Source of the DNA: Nakamurella silvestris
GTDB lineage: Bacteria; Actinomycetota; Actinomycetes; Mycobacteriales; Nakamurellaceae
Direction of reading: 5' to 3'
DNA length: 33,423 nt
NCBI GenBank assembly: GCA_003576535.1
Contig: QXCQ01000227.1
Location: 5,851 to 39,273, forward strand
Shown here: piece by piece, positions 6,804 to 15,154 of the stretch
Layout of the letters: each line of letters starts with the position of its first letter
How positions within the stretch are numbered: the first letter of the stretch is position 1
Notes under the pieces: model-generated
The model's input: only the letters and a program-made list of their open reading frames with translations
Told to the model about the DNA's origin: nothing
Databases searched by the model: none
Translations under genes and position numbers: made by a program

Positions 6804-8645
6804 ATGACTTCTTCCTACCCGCCACGAGCCCGCCTGCTCACCCGCCGGCTCCCGCTGCTCGCACTCGTCCTCGGTACGGCCCTCGCCCCGGGCATCGCCA
6901 TCGCGGAACTACCCCCGGGCACCCTGCCCGAGGACTATCCGATCGCCGTCGCCTGGGGCAACAACGACCTCTCCCAGCTGGGGGACGGCACCGCGGTCAC
7001 CCGGACCGCTCCGATCCAGGTCTCCACCGGCGGACTCAGCGCCAGCAGCCAGGTCAGTGTCGTCAGCAGCGGTCACGGCAGCTCCTGTTCGATCGCCAGC
7101 GGCCAGACCCTGTGCTGGGGGCACGGCGGCTCCGGGGAACTCGGCAACGGTCACAACTCCGACAGTCCGGTCCCCGTTCAGGTCGGCGGTCCCCTGATCC
7201 ACCAGTTCGCCACCGCCGTCAGCGTCGGGGCGAACCACGCCTGCGGCATCGTCGCCGGAACCGCGTACTGCTGGGGGGACAACAGCCACGGACAGCTCGG
7301 TTCGGCCCTCGGCCCCGCCAGTAATCTCCCGGTGGCCGTGGACGTCAGCTCGCTGCCCGCCGGAGCGAAATTCACCCAGATCAGCGCCGGTACGAACTTC
7401 ACCTGCGGGGTGGCGGGCGGCCTGGCCTACTGCTGGGGGCTCAACGAGCACGGGCAGCTCGGCATCGAGACCCATGACGACAACTCCGTTCCCACACCGG
7501 TTCACGCTGCCTTCCTGAACAGTCCGGTCACCTCGATCTCCGCCGGTGACGGGCACGCCTGCCTGCTCGGCGGCGGCAAGGCCTACTGCTGGGGACAGGA
7601 CGAGCACGGACAGCTCGGATCCAACTCCAAGATGACGGACTCCTCCCTCCCGCTGACGGTGTACACCGCCGGAGCTTTGACGGGTCTGAACATCGTCGCC
7701 ATCAGCGCGGGAGGGCAGAACACCTGCGTCCTCGGCAACAAGGCAGGCGTGCGGAAACCGTACTGCTGGGGTCTGAACTCCACCCAGAACCTCGGCATCG
7801 ACTCGTTGATCGCCGACAGTGCCGTGCCGGTAGCGGTTTCCCTGCCGGGGTCCCTCGCCACCCACAGCGTCAGCGCGATCGCCACCGGCGGTGCGGGTGC
7901 CTGCATGATCGTCACCGGAGCCGGTTACTGCTGGGGCGCCAACGGTTCCGGGCAGATCGGCGACAACACCACCACCATCCGTCCGGTCCCCACGGCCGTC
8001 GAGCCCAACGGCGGGCTCCTGCACCACCGACTGCAGGCGATCAGTGCCGAACAGAGCTACACCACCGGCATTGCCGTCACCACCAGCCAGTTCACCGATG
8101 TCGGGGCCTCCTACCTGTTCTTCGACGAGATCTCCTGGCTCGCCGGGGCGGGGATCACCCAGGGGTACTCGAACGGCAGCTACCAGCCGACCAAGAACAT
8201 CTCCCGACAGGCCATGGCCGCCTTCCTCTTCCGCTTCGAGAACCCCGGCGCAACCACTCCGACCTGTTTCCCGAACACCACCCGCAAGTTCACCGACGTG
8301 AAGACCAACGACCCGTTCTGCGGATCCATCGAATGGCTCGTCGACCACAAGATCGTCACCGGCGGCGGGAAGTTCAACCCCGGCGGCGACACCACCCGCG
8401 CCGTCATGGCCGACTGGGTCTACCGCGCCCAGAACCCCGGTCTGCCGAAGCTGAACTGCCTCGGCAGCGCCCGCATGTTCACGGACGTGCCCGCCACCTC
8501 CGCCCAGTGCGGCAACATCGAGTGGCTGGCCTCGGTCGGTGTCACCAACGGCTACCCCACCGGCAAGTACCTGCCCGGGTCGCCCATCCACCGTGACGCC
8601 ATGGCTGCCTTCTTCCAACGCACCGCCGAACTCGCCGCCCACTAG
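6804..8645 (+). CDS. Secreted RCC1-propeller / SLH-domain surface protein A
   Basis: The 613-residue product begins with a basic N-terminus and a hydrophobic signal peptide probably cleaved after AIA (about residue 34). Residues about 45-425 hold seven RCC1-type repeats with the W-G-x-N...G-Q-L-G core (for example CWGDNSHGQLG), predicting a seven-bladed propeller. From the second blade on, each has a cysteine pair (ACGIVAGTAYCWG type), suggesting one disulphide per blade. Residues 430-613 are three SLH repeats starting FTDV, with signatures ISRQAMAAF, TTRAVMADW and IHRDAMAAF. They also contain two Cys pairs. SLH domains bind pyruvylated wall polysaccharide, so the protein is probably held non-covalently at the cell surface; the ligand of the propeller is unknown. 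A TTG at 6795 is an alternative start, with AGGGG about 10 nt upstream. Confidence 0.88.
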   Translation: MTSSYPPRARLLTRRLPLLALVLGTALAPGIAIAELPPGTLPEDYPIAVAWGNNDLSQLGDGTAVTRTAPIQVSTGGLSASSQVSVVSSGHGSSCSIASGQTLCWGHGGSGELGNGHNSDSPVPVQVGGPLIHQFATAVSVGANHACGIVAGTAYCWGDNSHGQLGSALGPASNLPVAVDVSSLPAGAKFTQISAGTNFTCGVAGGLAYCWGLNEHGQLGIETHDDNSVPTPVHAAFLNSPVTSISAGDGHACLLGGGKAYCWGQDEHGQLGSNSKMTDSSLPLTVYTAGALTGLNIVAISAGGQNTCVLGNKAGVRKPYCWGLNSTQNLGIDSLIADSAVPVAVSLPGSLATHSVSAIATGGAGACMIVTGAGYCWGANGSGQIGDNTTTIRPVPTAVEPNGGLLHHRLQAISAEQSYTTGIAVTTSQFTDVGASYLFFDEISWLAGAGITQGYSNGSYQPTKNISRQAMAAFLFRFENPGATTPTCFPNTTRKFTDVKTNDPFCGSIEWLVDHKIVTGGGKFNPGGDTTRAVMADWVYRAQNPGLPKLNCLGSARMFTDVPATSAQCGNIEWLASVGVTNGYPTGKYLPGSPIHRDAMAAFFQRTAELAAH

Positions 8646-8690
8646 GGCGGACGCGCCACACCCGCCGCCACACCGCCGAAGAAGGATCAC

Positions 8691-10532
8691 ATGACGACAT
8701 CTCTGTTCCGACAACGAGTTCTCATCATCGGGTTGTCAGCGGGCCTTGCCCTCTTCGGCGGTGTGGCGGCGGCGCAAGGTCCTGCGCCGCAGGAGTTCCC
8801 GCCGGACACGGCGGCCGCCGATCTGCCCATCGGGGTCGCCTGGGGCAACAACAACGCCGGTCAGCTCGGCGACGGAACCATGGTCTCCCGCCCGGCACCG
8901 GTGAGGGCGCTGCCGACCGGTCTGCCCACAGACGCCCAGGTCAGCAGCATCAGCAGCGGACGAGATGTCACCTGCGCCATCGTGATCGGCAGCGTCTACT
9001 GCTGGGGGTTCGCCGGTTTCGGCGAGCTGGGTACCGGCTCCACCGAGGCCACCACCGGTACCAGCCCTGTCGGCGGAGACCTGCTGGGGCGTTTTGTCAC
9101 CTCGGTGAGTGTCGGCGAGAACCACGTCTGTGCCGTGGCCAACGGCCAGGTGTTCTGCTGGGGGAACAACGACGAGGGGCAGCTCGGATCCAACGACGAG
9201 GTCAGCACCACATCCCCCACCGTTGTCGACACCACCGATCTGCCTCTCGGCGCACAGTTCACCCAGGTGAGTGCCGGTTCCCGGTCCACCTGTGGCCTGG
9301 CCGCCGGTGTGGCCTACTGCTGGGGGGACAACCAGTTCGGACAGCTCGGCAGCGGACCCGGCGACAGCGTGTTGGCACCGGAACCGGTTGATGCCGCAGC
9401 GCTGAAGGGGGCACTGGTCACCTCGATCACGGTCGGCGGCGGTCACGCCTGCCTGCTGGCCGGTGGGGAGGCCTACTGCTGGGGCAACAACGTCCTCGGG
9501 GAGCTCGGCAACGGCGACCTGGGCAACACCGATCTGCCCACCGCCGTCGACACCACCGCCGCCCTGAAGGATCTCACCGTGGCGGCGATCAGCGCCGCCG
9601 GGTACAACACCTGCGCCATCGCCGGCAAAGCCGGCAGCCGCCGCGCCTACTGCTGGGGCACGAACTTCACCCACAACCTGGGCGACGGCAGTGATCTCGG
9701 GGCGTCCCCTGTTCCGGTCCCGGTGGCAACACCCGGGGTGCTGGCCACACACAACGTGAGTGCCATCGCCACCGGCGGTGCCGGGTCCTGCCTGGTCGTC
9801 ACCGGGACGGCCTACTGCTGGGGGTCGAATGCCTATGGGCAGGTCGGGGACGGCAGCACCATCACTCGGTCGGCACCCACGAAGGTCTCGACCTCCGGAG
9901 TTCTGCTGCACCGCCGGGTCCAGGCGGTCAGCGCCGAACACAACTACACCAACGGGATCGCCGTCAGCAGCCCGCAGTTCACGGATGTGGGAACCGGCTA
10001 CCTGTTCTACGACGAGATCTCCTGGCTCGCCGGCAGCGGTATCGCCCAGGGGTACGCCGACGGGAGCTACGGCCCCACCCAGAACATCAGCCGACAGGCC
10101 ATGGCCGCCTTCCTCTTCCGATCCCACCGGCCGGGGCTGGGCACTCCGTCCTGTGATCCGGCAGTCCCCCGCCAGTTCACCGACGTGAAGGCCGACAACC
10201 CGTTCTGCGGGGCGATCGAATGGCTCGTCGACCAGAACATCGTCACCGGTGGCGGCACCTTCACGCCGGTCGGGGCAACCACCCGGGGCGTCATGGCCGA
10301 TTGGGTCTTCCGGTCCCAGAACCCCGGGATGGTCGACCAGCCCTGCGCCGGCGCGACCCGACTCTTCACCGATGTGCCGGCCGGATCCGCTCAGTGCGGC
10401 AACATCGAATGGCTCGCCCGCGCCGGCATCACCAACGGATACCCCGACGGCAGCTACCTCCCCGGTTCGCCCATCCACCGAGACTCCATGGCCGCCTTCT
10501 TCCAACGCACCGCCGAACTCGCCGCCCACTGA
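8691..10532 (+). CDS. Secreted RCC1-propeller / SLH-domain surface protein B
   Basis: This is the second tandem paralogue, 613 residues, closest to protein A. The signal peptide MTTSLFRQRVLIIGL with a hydrophobic core is probably cleaved after AAA (about residue 28). Seven RCC1-type repeats follow (first GNNNAGQLGDG, last CWGSNAYGQVGDG), again with a Cys pair in each blade except the first, then three SLH repeats from about residue 430. The sixth blade carries the same short insertion (AGKAGSRRAYC) as in A, so the whole architecture was duplicated rather than individual blades. The last 37 coding bases before the stop (10494-10530) are identical to 8607-8643 of gene A. The start has a clear AAGGA 5 nt upstream. 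It lies 45 bp after gene A, presumably in one transcript. Confidence 0.9.
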   Translation: MTTSLFRQRVLIIGLSAGLALFGGVAAAQGPAPQEFPPDTAAADLPIGVAWGNNNAGQLGDGTMVSRPAPVRALPTGLPTDAQVSSISSGRDVTCAIVIGSVYCWGFAGFGELGTGSTEATTGTSPVGGDLLGRFVTSVSVGENHVCAVANGQVFCWGNNDEGQLGSNDEVSTTSPTVVDTTDLPLGAQFTQVSAGSRSTCGLAAGVAYCWGDNQFGQLGSGPGDSVLAPEPVDAAALKGALVTSITVGGGHACLLAGGEAYCWGNNVLGELGNGDLGNTDLPTAVDTTAALKDLTVAAISAAGYNTCAIAGKAGSRRAYCWGTNFTHNLGDGSDLGASPVPVPVATPGVLATHNVSAIATGGAGSCLVVTGTAYCWGSNAYGQVGDGSTITRSAPTKVSTSGVLLHRRVQAVSAEHNYTNGIAVSSPQFTDVGTGYLFYDEISWLAGSGIAQGYADGSYGPTQNISRQAMAAFLFRSHRPGLGTPSCDPAVPRQFTDVKADNPFCGAIEWLVDQNIVTGGGTFTPVGATTRGVMADWVFRSQNPGMVDQPCAGATRLFTDVPAGSAQCGNIEWLARAGITNGYPDGSYLPGSPIHRDSMAAFFQRTAELAAH

Positions 10533-10544
10533 CAAGGAATGACC

Positions 10545-12374
10545 ATGCGCAACTCCGGCAGCTGGGCCACGGCCCTCGCCCTTCTCGCCATGCTTTCCCT
10601 GTCCGGCGTCGCCGGCGCGGCTACCCCCACCGCGCCGCGGGCCTTCCCTCCGAACACCCCCGAAGAGCTGCTCCCCGTGGGGGTCTCCTGGGGCACCAAC
10701 ACGGCCGGGCAACTCGGGGACGGAACGACCAAGAAGCGGCTGACGCCAGTCATCCTCGGGAACGGCTCAGGGCTGGACACGGAGGAAATCGCCGCCCTGG
10801 ACGTCGGGGACACCCACACCTGCGGCCTCGCCACCTTCCAGGTGTACTGCTGGGGGGACAACAGCCGTGGTCAGCTCGGGATCAGCACCGTCGGCGGAAG
10901 CCACCCTCAGCCCGCCGCCGTCGGTGTGGGACTGGCCGGCCACACCGCGACCGGCGTCAGCGCCGGATCTGCCCACACCTGTGCCGTGGCCAGCAATCAC
11001 GCCTACTGCTGGGGGGGCAACGAGAACGGCGAACTCGGCACCGGGAACCTCCAGGACAGCGACGTGGCCGTCAAGGTCGGCGGGGTCCTCACCGGCAAGG
11101 TGGTCACAGCGATCAGCGCCGGTTACTACCACAGCTGCGCCATCGCCGAAGGGCACGCCTACTGCTGGGGCCGCAACGTCGAGGGTCAACTGGGTATCGG
11201 GCCTGGAGACTCCAGCCCGGTGCCGATCCAGGTCACCGGCGGCGATCTCGGCTCCAAGGTCGTGGACTCGATCGCCGTCGGCGGATACCACACCTGCGCC
11301 CTGGCCGAAGGCCACGCCTACTGCTGGGGCCGCAACAACCGGGGCCAACTCGGCACGGGCTCCGACAAGGATTCCGCCCTGCCTGCCGCCGTCGCCACCG
11401 ACGGCCTGTTGAACGGTGCCATCCTTGCCACCTCGATCGCCGCCGGCGGAGATGACAGTTGCGCCGTGGCAACCACCAAGGCGAGCCGCACCGCGGTGTG
11501 CTGGGGTTTCGGGGTCAACGGGGAGCTGGGCGACGGTGGCCACCAAGATCGCCAGACCCCGGTTGCCGTGAACACCGCCGGTCCGCTGGCCGGCCGGAAC
11601 ATCGAGTCCCTCAGTATCAGCGACGGCGGCGGGTGTGCGATCGCCGCAGGCCAGGGATATTGCTGGGGAGACAACGTCAAATCCGGCCGCCTCGGCACCG
11701 TCACCAACATGCCGTCCAGTGTCCCGGTGCCGGTGGACACCACGGGGAGCCTGAAGGGAAGGGTACTGACGGGGATCAGTACCGGTTTCTCGCACACGGC
11801 GGCGGTCGCGGTCAGCGCGCCGTTCTTCACCGACGTCCCGTCGGCCTACCCGTTCTACAACGACATCACCTGGGTCGCCGGCACCGGCATCGCCCTCGGT
11901 TACCAGGACAAGACCTACGGCCCCACCTCGAACGTGTCCAAACAAGCCATGGCTGCCTTCATCTACCGTTTCGCCAACAGGAGCGTCGGCGACGAGGGCT
12001 GTGATCCGGACGCCCCTCGCGCGTTCACCGACGTTCCGGTCAGTTCGCCGTTCTGCGGGGCCGTCGAGTGGTTGGTCCTGGCGGGCATCGTCACCGGCGG
12101 GGGCAAGTTCGATCCCGGCTCCACACTCTCCCGGGGGACGATGGCCACCTGGATCTTCCACACCCTCCACCCGGCGGTTCCGGCCCAGCCCTGCGGTGGT
12201 GTCACCTTCGACGATGTCACGGCGGCGATCCCTGCCTGCGGCGACATCGAATGGCTCGCCCGCACCGGCATCACCACTGGCTACAACGATCAGACTTTCC
12301 TGCCGAACGCCCCCATCCACCGTGACGCCATGGCCGCCTTCTTCCACCGGGCAGACGCTCTGGCAAGCCACTGA
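10545..12374 (+). CDS. Secreted RCC1-propeller / SLH-domain surface protein C
   Basis: Third and most diverged paralogue, 609 residues. I chose the ATG at 10545 because AAGGA lies 6 nt upstream; the in-frame ATG at 10539 abuts that ribosome-binding site and is less likely. The signal peptide (MRNSGSWATALALLAMLSL) ends near GVAGAA. Seven RCC1-type repeats run from WGTNTAGQLGDG to CWGDNVKSGRLG with Cys pairs in blades 2-7, and three SLH repeats follow (FTDVPSAYPF, FTDVPVSSPF, FDDVTAAIPA). SLH signatures are VSKQAMAAF, LSRGTMATW and IHRDAMAAF, lacking the classical TRAE Glu as usual in actinobacteria. The gene begins 12 nt after gene B's stop, so A-B-C probably form one operon. Role unknown; cell-surface structure or ligand binding is inferred from the domains. 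Confidence 0.9.
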   Translation: MRNSGSWATALALLAMLSLSGVAGAATPTAPRAFPPNTPEELLPVGVSWGTNTAGQLGDGTTKKRLTPVILGNGSGLDTEEIAALDVGDTHTCGLATFQVYCWGDNSRGQLGISTVGGSHPQPAAVGVGLAGHTATGVSAGSAHTCAVASNHAYCWGGNENGELGTGNLQDSDVAVKVGGVLTGKVVTAISAGYYHSCAIAEGHAYCWGRNVEGQLGIGPGDSSPVPIQVTGGDLGSKVVDSIAVGGYHTCALAEGHAYCWGRNNRGQLGTGSDKDSALPAAVATDGLLNGAILATSIAAGGDDSCAVATTKASRTAVCWGFGVNGELGDGGHQDRQTPVAVNTAGPLAGRNIESLSISDGGGCAIAAGQGYCWGDNVKSGRLGTVTNMPSSVPVPVDTTGSLKGRVLTGISTGFSHTAAVAVSAPFFTDVPSAYPFYNDITWVAGTGIALGYQDKTYGPTSNVSKQAMAAFIYRFANRSVGDEGCDPDAPRAFTDVPVSSPFCGAVEWLVLAGIVTGGGKFDPGSTLSRGTMATWIFHTLHPAVPAQPCGGVTFDDVTAAIPACGDIEWLARTGITTGYNDQTFLPNAPIHRDAMAAFFHRADALASH

Positions 12375-12439
12375 CCACTGCATCGATTAATTCTCGGACA
12401 CCCCGGTGGAATTCCCACCCCGATGTCGGTCCGGATCGG

Positions 12440-12445
12440 TACCGT
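12440..12445 (+). promoter_or_regulatory. Probable -10 element for leaderless serine hydrolase mRNA
   Basis: TACCGT (TANNNT) ends exactly 6 nt before the ATG at 12452, placing the predicted transcription start on the start codon. There is no Shine-Dalgarno sequence and no good -35. It suggests that the hydrolase is transcribed separately from the RCC1-SLH genes. Confidence 0.45.
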
Positions 12446-12451
12446 CGGGTC

Positions 12452-13132
12452 ATGACCGAGATCACCGTCGATCAGGATCAGGCCGTCATTGCCGGCGGCT
12501 GGCTCGGAGAGCCACGGCCCGGGGCCGCCCATCTGGTGCTCCTCCACGGCTTCTCCTGCGACGAGACCGAGATGCTGGACGACGCGTTGAAGCTGGCCCC
12601 GCATCTGGACGGGTTGAGCTGCCGGCTCTCCTCCGTCCGGGGCTGGTCACCGGCGAAGGGACGCAGCTCCGGTTACGAATGGGTCGGGCCCGGCCCGGGG
12701 ATCGGCTACCCGGCCCCCGACCTGGCCTCCTCCGTGGCCAGGTTGATCGAGGTGGTCGAGGCCCTCCACGACGGCCCCGTCGTCCTCATGGGTTTCTCCC
12801 AAGGGGCGGCCATGTCCAGCGAGGTCCTACGTCATCGCCCGGACCTGGTGGCCGGTCTGGTCGCGCTGAGCGGGTACACCCTGATCCCTCCGCGCCCCGC
12901 CGACGAGGAACTCCGCCGGGACCTCGCCGCCGGAGTGGGAGTCCCCACCTTCCTCGCCTACGACGAGCAGGATCACGTCATCTGCGGCAAAGCCCTCACC
13001 TGGACCGCCGAGTACTACCGAAATCACACTGCCCTCACCGAACGGACCTATGAGGGCCTCGGGCACCGGATCAGTTCACGGCAGATGGCCGATATCGCGG
13101 CCTTTCTCGCTCCGCTGCTGGCCGGGGACTGA
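12452..13132 (+). CDS. Alpha/beta hydrolase (phospholipase/carboxylesterase family)
   Basis: The 226-residue, apparently cytoplasmic protein shows a complete catalytic triad: Ser116 in the nucleophile elbow GFSQGAA, Asp174 in YDEQDHV and His205 in GLGHRIS. LHGFSCDETEM near residue 31 supplies the oxyanion-hole region. Length and motif order match the phospholipase/carboxylesterase branch (E. coli YpfH and acyl-protein thioesterase relatives), which hydrolyse short esters or thioesters. The natural substrate cannot be read from the sequence. It is preceded by a leaderless-type -10 element and lies between the RCC1-SLH cluster and menA; no functional tie to either is evident. Confidence 0.9.
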   Translation: MTEITVDQDQAVIAGGWLGEPRPGAAHLVLLHGFSCDETEMLDDALKLAPHLDGLSCRLSSVRGWSPAKGRSSGYEWVGPGPGIGYPAPDLASSVARLIEVVEALHDGPVVLMGFSQGAAMSSEVLRHRPDLVAGLVALSGYTLIPPRPADEELRRDLAAGVGVPTFLAYDEQDHVICGKALTWTAEYYRNHTALTERTYEGLGHRISSRQMADIAAFLAPLLAGD

Positions 13133-13208
13133 ATCCTCCGGCCGGGCCGTCCCGCCCGCCGCCGCCCGCCGCCGCCGGTGCGTGTCCGGTACGTGCCCCG
13201 GACCGAAC

Positions 13209-13214
13209 TAGTGT
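13209..13214 (+). promoter_or_regulatory. Probable -10 element for leaderless menA mRNA
   Basis: TAGTGT (TANNNT) is followed by 7 nt and then the menA GTG at 13222, the leaderless layout also seen at menB. The region upstream (13141-13180) is a low-complexity CCGCC-rich stretch; no -35 is evident. Confidence 0.45.
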
Positions 13215-13221
13215 CTGTGCT

Positions 13222-14097
13222 GTGGCAACTCCCGCGCAGTGGATGGCAGCATCCCGCCCCCGTACCCTTCCTGCGGCTTTCGCACCCGTCATCGTCGGCT
13301 CCGCCTGCGGTTACGCCCTCGACGGGTTCTCCTGGGGCATCGCCGTCCTCTGCCTGGTGGTCAGCCTGGCCCTGCAGATCGGCGTCAACTTCGCCAATGA
13401 CTACTCCGACGGGATCCGCGGCACCGACGACGACCGGGTCGGCCCGGCCCGGCTGACCGGCAGCGGTGCCTCCAAACCAGGCCAGGTGAAGGCCGCCGCG
13501 TTCACCTTCTTCGGCATCGCCGGTCTCGCCGGGGTCGGCCTCGCCGCGTACTCGACGTGGTGGCTGCTGCTCGTCGGCGCCGCCTGTATCGCCGCCGCCT
13601 GGTTCTACACCGGGGGACCGAAACCGTACGGCTATGCCGGGTACGGCGAGGCCTTCGTCTTCATCTTCTTCGGGCTGGTCGCCGTCCTCGGCACCACCTA
13701 CGTCCAGGCCGGGATGATCTCCCGGACCGCCGGGGCGGCTGCGATCGGGGTCGGGCTGCTGGCCTGCGCCCTGCTGGTGGCCAACAACCTGCGTGACATC
13801 GACACCGATGCCGTCACCGGCAAACGGACCCTGGCCGTCGTCCTCGGTGACGGGCTCACCCGCCGGCTGTACGCCCTGATGATCGCCGTGGCCTTCCTCG
13901 CCGTGCTGGTGGTCGGCATCCGTCACCCGTGGTGTCTGCTGGCCCTGGTCGCGGTCGTCTTCGCGGTCGATCCGGTGCGTCGCGTCCTGCGGGGGGCCAA
14001 GGGGCCGGAGCTGATCGCCGTGCTCGGAGCCACCGGCCGGCTCGAGCTGGTCTACTCCGTTCTGCTGGGTGCCGGGCTGGTCATCGGCGGCAACTGA
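13222..14097 (+). CDS. menA: 1,4-dihydroxy-2-naphthoate polyprenyltransferase
   Basis: MenA is an integral-membrane UbiA-family prenyltransferase that attaches the polyprenyl tail to dihydroxynaphthoate, giving demethylmenaquinone. The 291-residue protein has about eight to nine hydrophobic helices and both Asp-rich motifs: NDYSDGIRGTDDD (59-71), which binds the prenyl diphosphate through Mg2+, and NNLRDIDTDAVTGKRTL in the second half. RPRTLPAAFAPV near the N-terminus is typical of MenA. The GTG start is supported by the -10 element at 13209 and by the family N-terminus. A family B palindrome begins at the first base after the stop codon. It is separated from menB/menE by the surface-protein cluster. 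Confidence 0.97.
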   Translation: MATPAQWMAASRPRTLPAAFAPVIVGSACGYALDGFSWGIAVLCLVVSLALQIGVNFANDYSDGIRGTDDDRVGPARLTGSGASKPGQVKAAAFTFFGIAGLAGVGLAAYSTWWLLLVGAACIAAAWFYTGGPKPYGYAGYGEAFVFIFFGLVAVLGTTYVQAGMISRTAGAAAIGVGLLACALLVANNLRDIDTDAVTGKRTLAVVLGDGLTRRLYALMIAVAFLAVLVVGIRHPWCLLALVAVVFAVDPVRRVLRGAKGPELIAVLGATGRLELVYSVLLGAGLVIGGN

Positions 14098-14146
14098 CGA
14101 TTGGGGTTCTGAGTGGTCGAAATCGGACCATCTGGAACCCGAATCG
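14098..14146. repeat. Palindromic repeat, family B, copy 1
   Basis: Arms 14098-14118 and 14126-14146 (21 nt each) enclose a 7-nt loop GAAATCG; 16 of 21 positions pair, and three of the rest would be G-U pairs in RNA. It fills the gap between the convergent menA and DUF559 genes, starting directly after the menA stop and ending 1 nt before the DUF559 stop codon, so it could serve as a bidirectional terminator. A better-conserved copy lies at 15092-15150. Confidence 0.8.
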
Positions 14147-14147
14147 T

Positions 14148-15035
14148 TCATCGGCCCAGTGCCCGACAGACCTGGGACAACACCTCGGCAGGACGCTGGG
14201 TCAGATCGAACCAGGTGAACCGAAGCACGGTCCACCCTTGCAGGATCAGCTCGTTCTGCCGGGCCCGATCCCGTTGGAACCGGTCCGGGGTGTGGTGCCA
14301 GGCCCACCCGTCGATCTCGACGATCACCCGCTCGGCATCGAACCGGAAATCCGGCACACTGCCCCCGGCGATGACGCGGGTGTTGACCTGCCAACCGGTG
14401 ATCCCGTTCCGTCGCAGGATCCGGGCGAACATCCTCTCGCTCTCGGCGGCCGTACGATCCGAGGCCGCAGCCAGGAGCGTCGCCGCGGCTTTGGCCCCGT
14501 CCTGGGCCGGATGCCGCGCCAGCGCCGCCTCAACAGCAACGAGCGAGACCGACCGTTGCAGCGCCCGGTCGAGGATGTGCGGTCGACCGGAACGAACAGC
14601 AGCTTGGACGGCGGTCAGTGGCTGACTGGTCACAGGGACACCCGCCCAGATGCACCGGTCGACCGGATCGACGAAGCGCCGGAGGATGCGTATCGGCGGA
14701 TCAAGGTCCGGTGATGCTCGGATCCCTCGACCGTGTGGGACCGTGATCTCTATCGCTGGTGGAGGCCGGTCGACGAAGCCCCACCACCAGGCAGCTGTCT
14801 CGCCGCTGAGGACAGCACCTTCGCCTGCCCACCACGCCGCCGCCCGGGCGGCGCTGCGCGGCGAGGCAGGCGCGGACCTGGCCCGGAACACCCCCGGATG
14901 GACGGGGATCCACTCACCCGATCGCAGCTGGGTGCGCAGTTGCCCACGGCTCATCCCCCAGCGCAGTGCCTGGGTGGTGGTGATGATGCCGTCCTGCCTC
15001 GACAGACCGGTGCTGATCCTGGCTCGGAGATCCAT
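14148..15035 (-). CDS. DUF559-family putative nuclease with AbiEi-like N-terminal winged helix
   Basis: The chosen ATG gives 295 residues. An upstream extension to 15224 exists but would be translated through the palindrome, and GAGAG lies 7 nt before this ATG. The N-terminus (about 8-50: IITTTQALRWGMSRGQL to WIPVHPGVFR) resembles the type IV toxin-antitoxin AbiEi antitoxin N-terminal domain. The C-terminus (about 227-295) is DUF559, a PD-(D/E)xK/Vsr-like fold, with D229 (VPDFRF), E240 and D242 (VEIDGWAWH) as possible catalytic residues, and WTVLRFTW. Such two-domain proteins are common, often multicopy, in actinobacteria; a link to defence is proposed but unproven. No partner toxin gene is adjacent. 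The gene is bracketed by two family B palindromes in opposite orientation. Confidence 0.85.
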   Translation of the reverse strand: MDLRARISTGLSRQDGIITTTQALRWGMSRGQLRTQLRSGEWIPVHPGVFRARSAPASPRSAARAAAWWAGEGAVLSGETAAWWWGFVDRPPPAIEITVPHGRGIRASPDLDPPIRILRRFVDPVDRCIWAGVPVTSQPLTAVQAAVRSGRPHILDRALQRSVSLVAVEAALARHPAQDGAKAAATLLAAASDRTAAESERMFARILRRNGITGWQVNTRVIAGGSVPDFRFDAERVIVEIDGWAWHHTPDRFQRDRARQNELILQGWTVLRFTWFDLTQRPAEVLSQVCRALGR

Positions 15036-15091
15036 CGGCACACTCTCGCCGAAAGGCAGTTCCCCAGGTCGGGCCTGTCCACACCGGCTGT

Positions 15092-15150
15092 TTCGACGAT
15101 TTGGGTTCCAAATGGTCCGATCTCGACCATCTGGAACCCAAATCGTCGAA
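15092..15150. repeat. Palindromic repeat, family B, copy 2
   Basis: Arms 15092-15117 and 15125-15150 (26 nt each) pair at 25 of 26 positions around a 7-nt loop. Read on the minus strand the loop is GAGATCG, matching the plus-strand loop GAAATCG of copy 1, so the two copies are in opposite orientation and conserved beyond mere self-complementarity. It begins 4 nt after the stop codon of the PLP enzyme gene (minus strand), a terminator-like position. Confidence 0.85.
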
Positions 15151-15154
15151 GGCG

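Noticed and set aside
6909-12383. Three long minus-strand frames opposite the RCC1-SLH genes
   Set aside because: Their Gly/Asp/Arg/Val-rich composition is typical of antisense shadows of G/C-rich genes, and the plus-strand products have clear domains and signal peptides.
12405-12419. GGTGG-AATTC-CCACC hairpin after the third RCC1-SLH gene as a terminator
   Set aside because: Only a 5-bp stem with no T-run; too weak to call.
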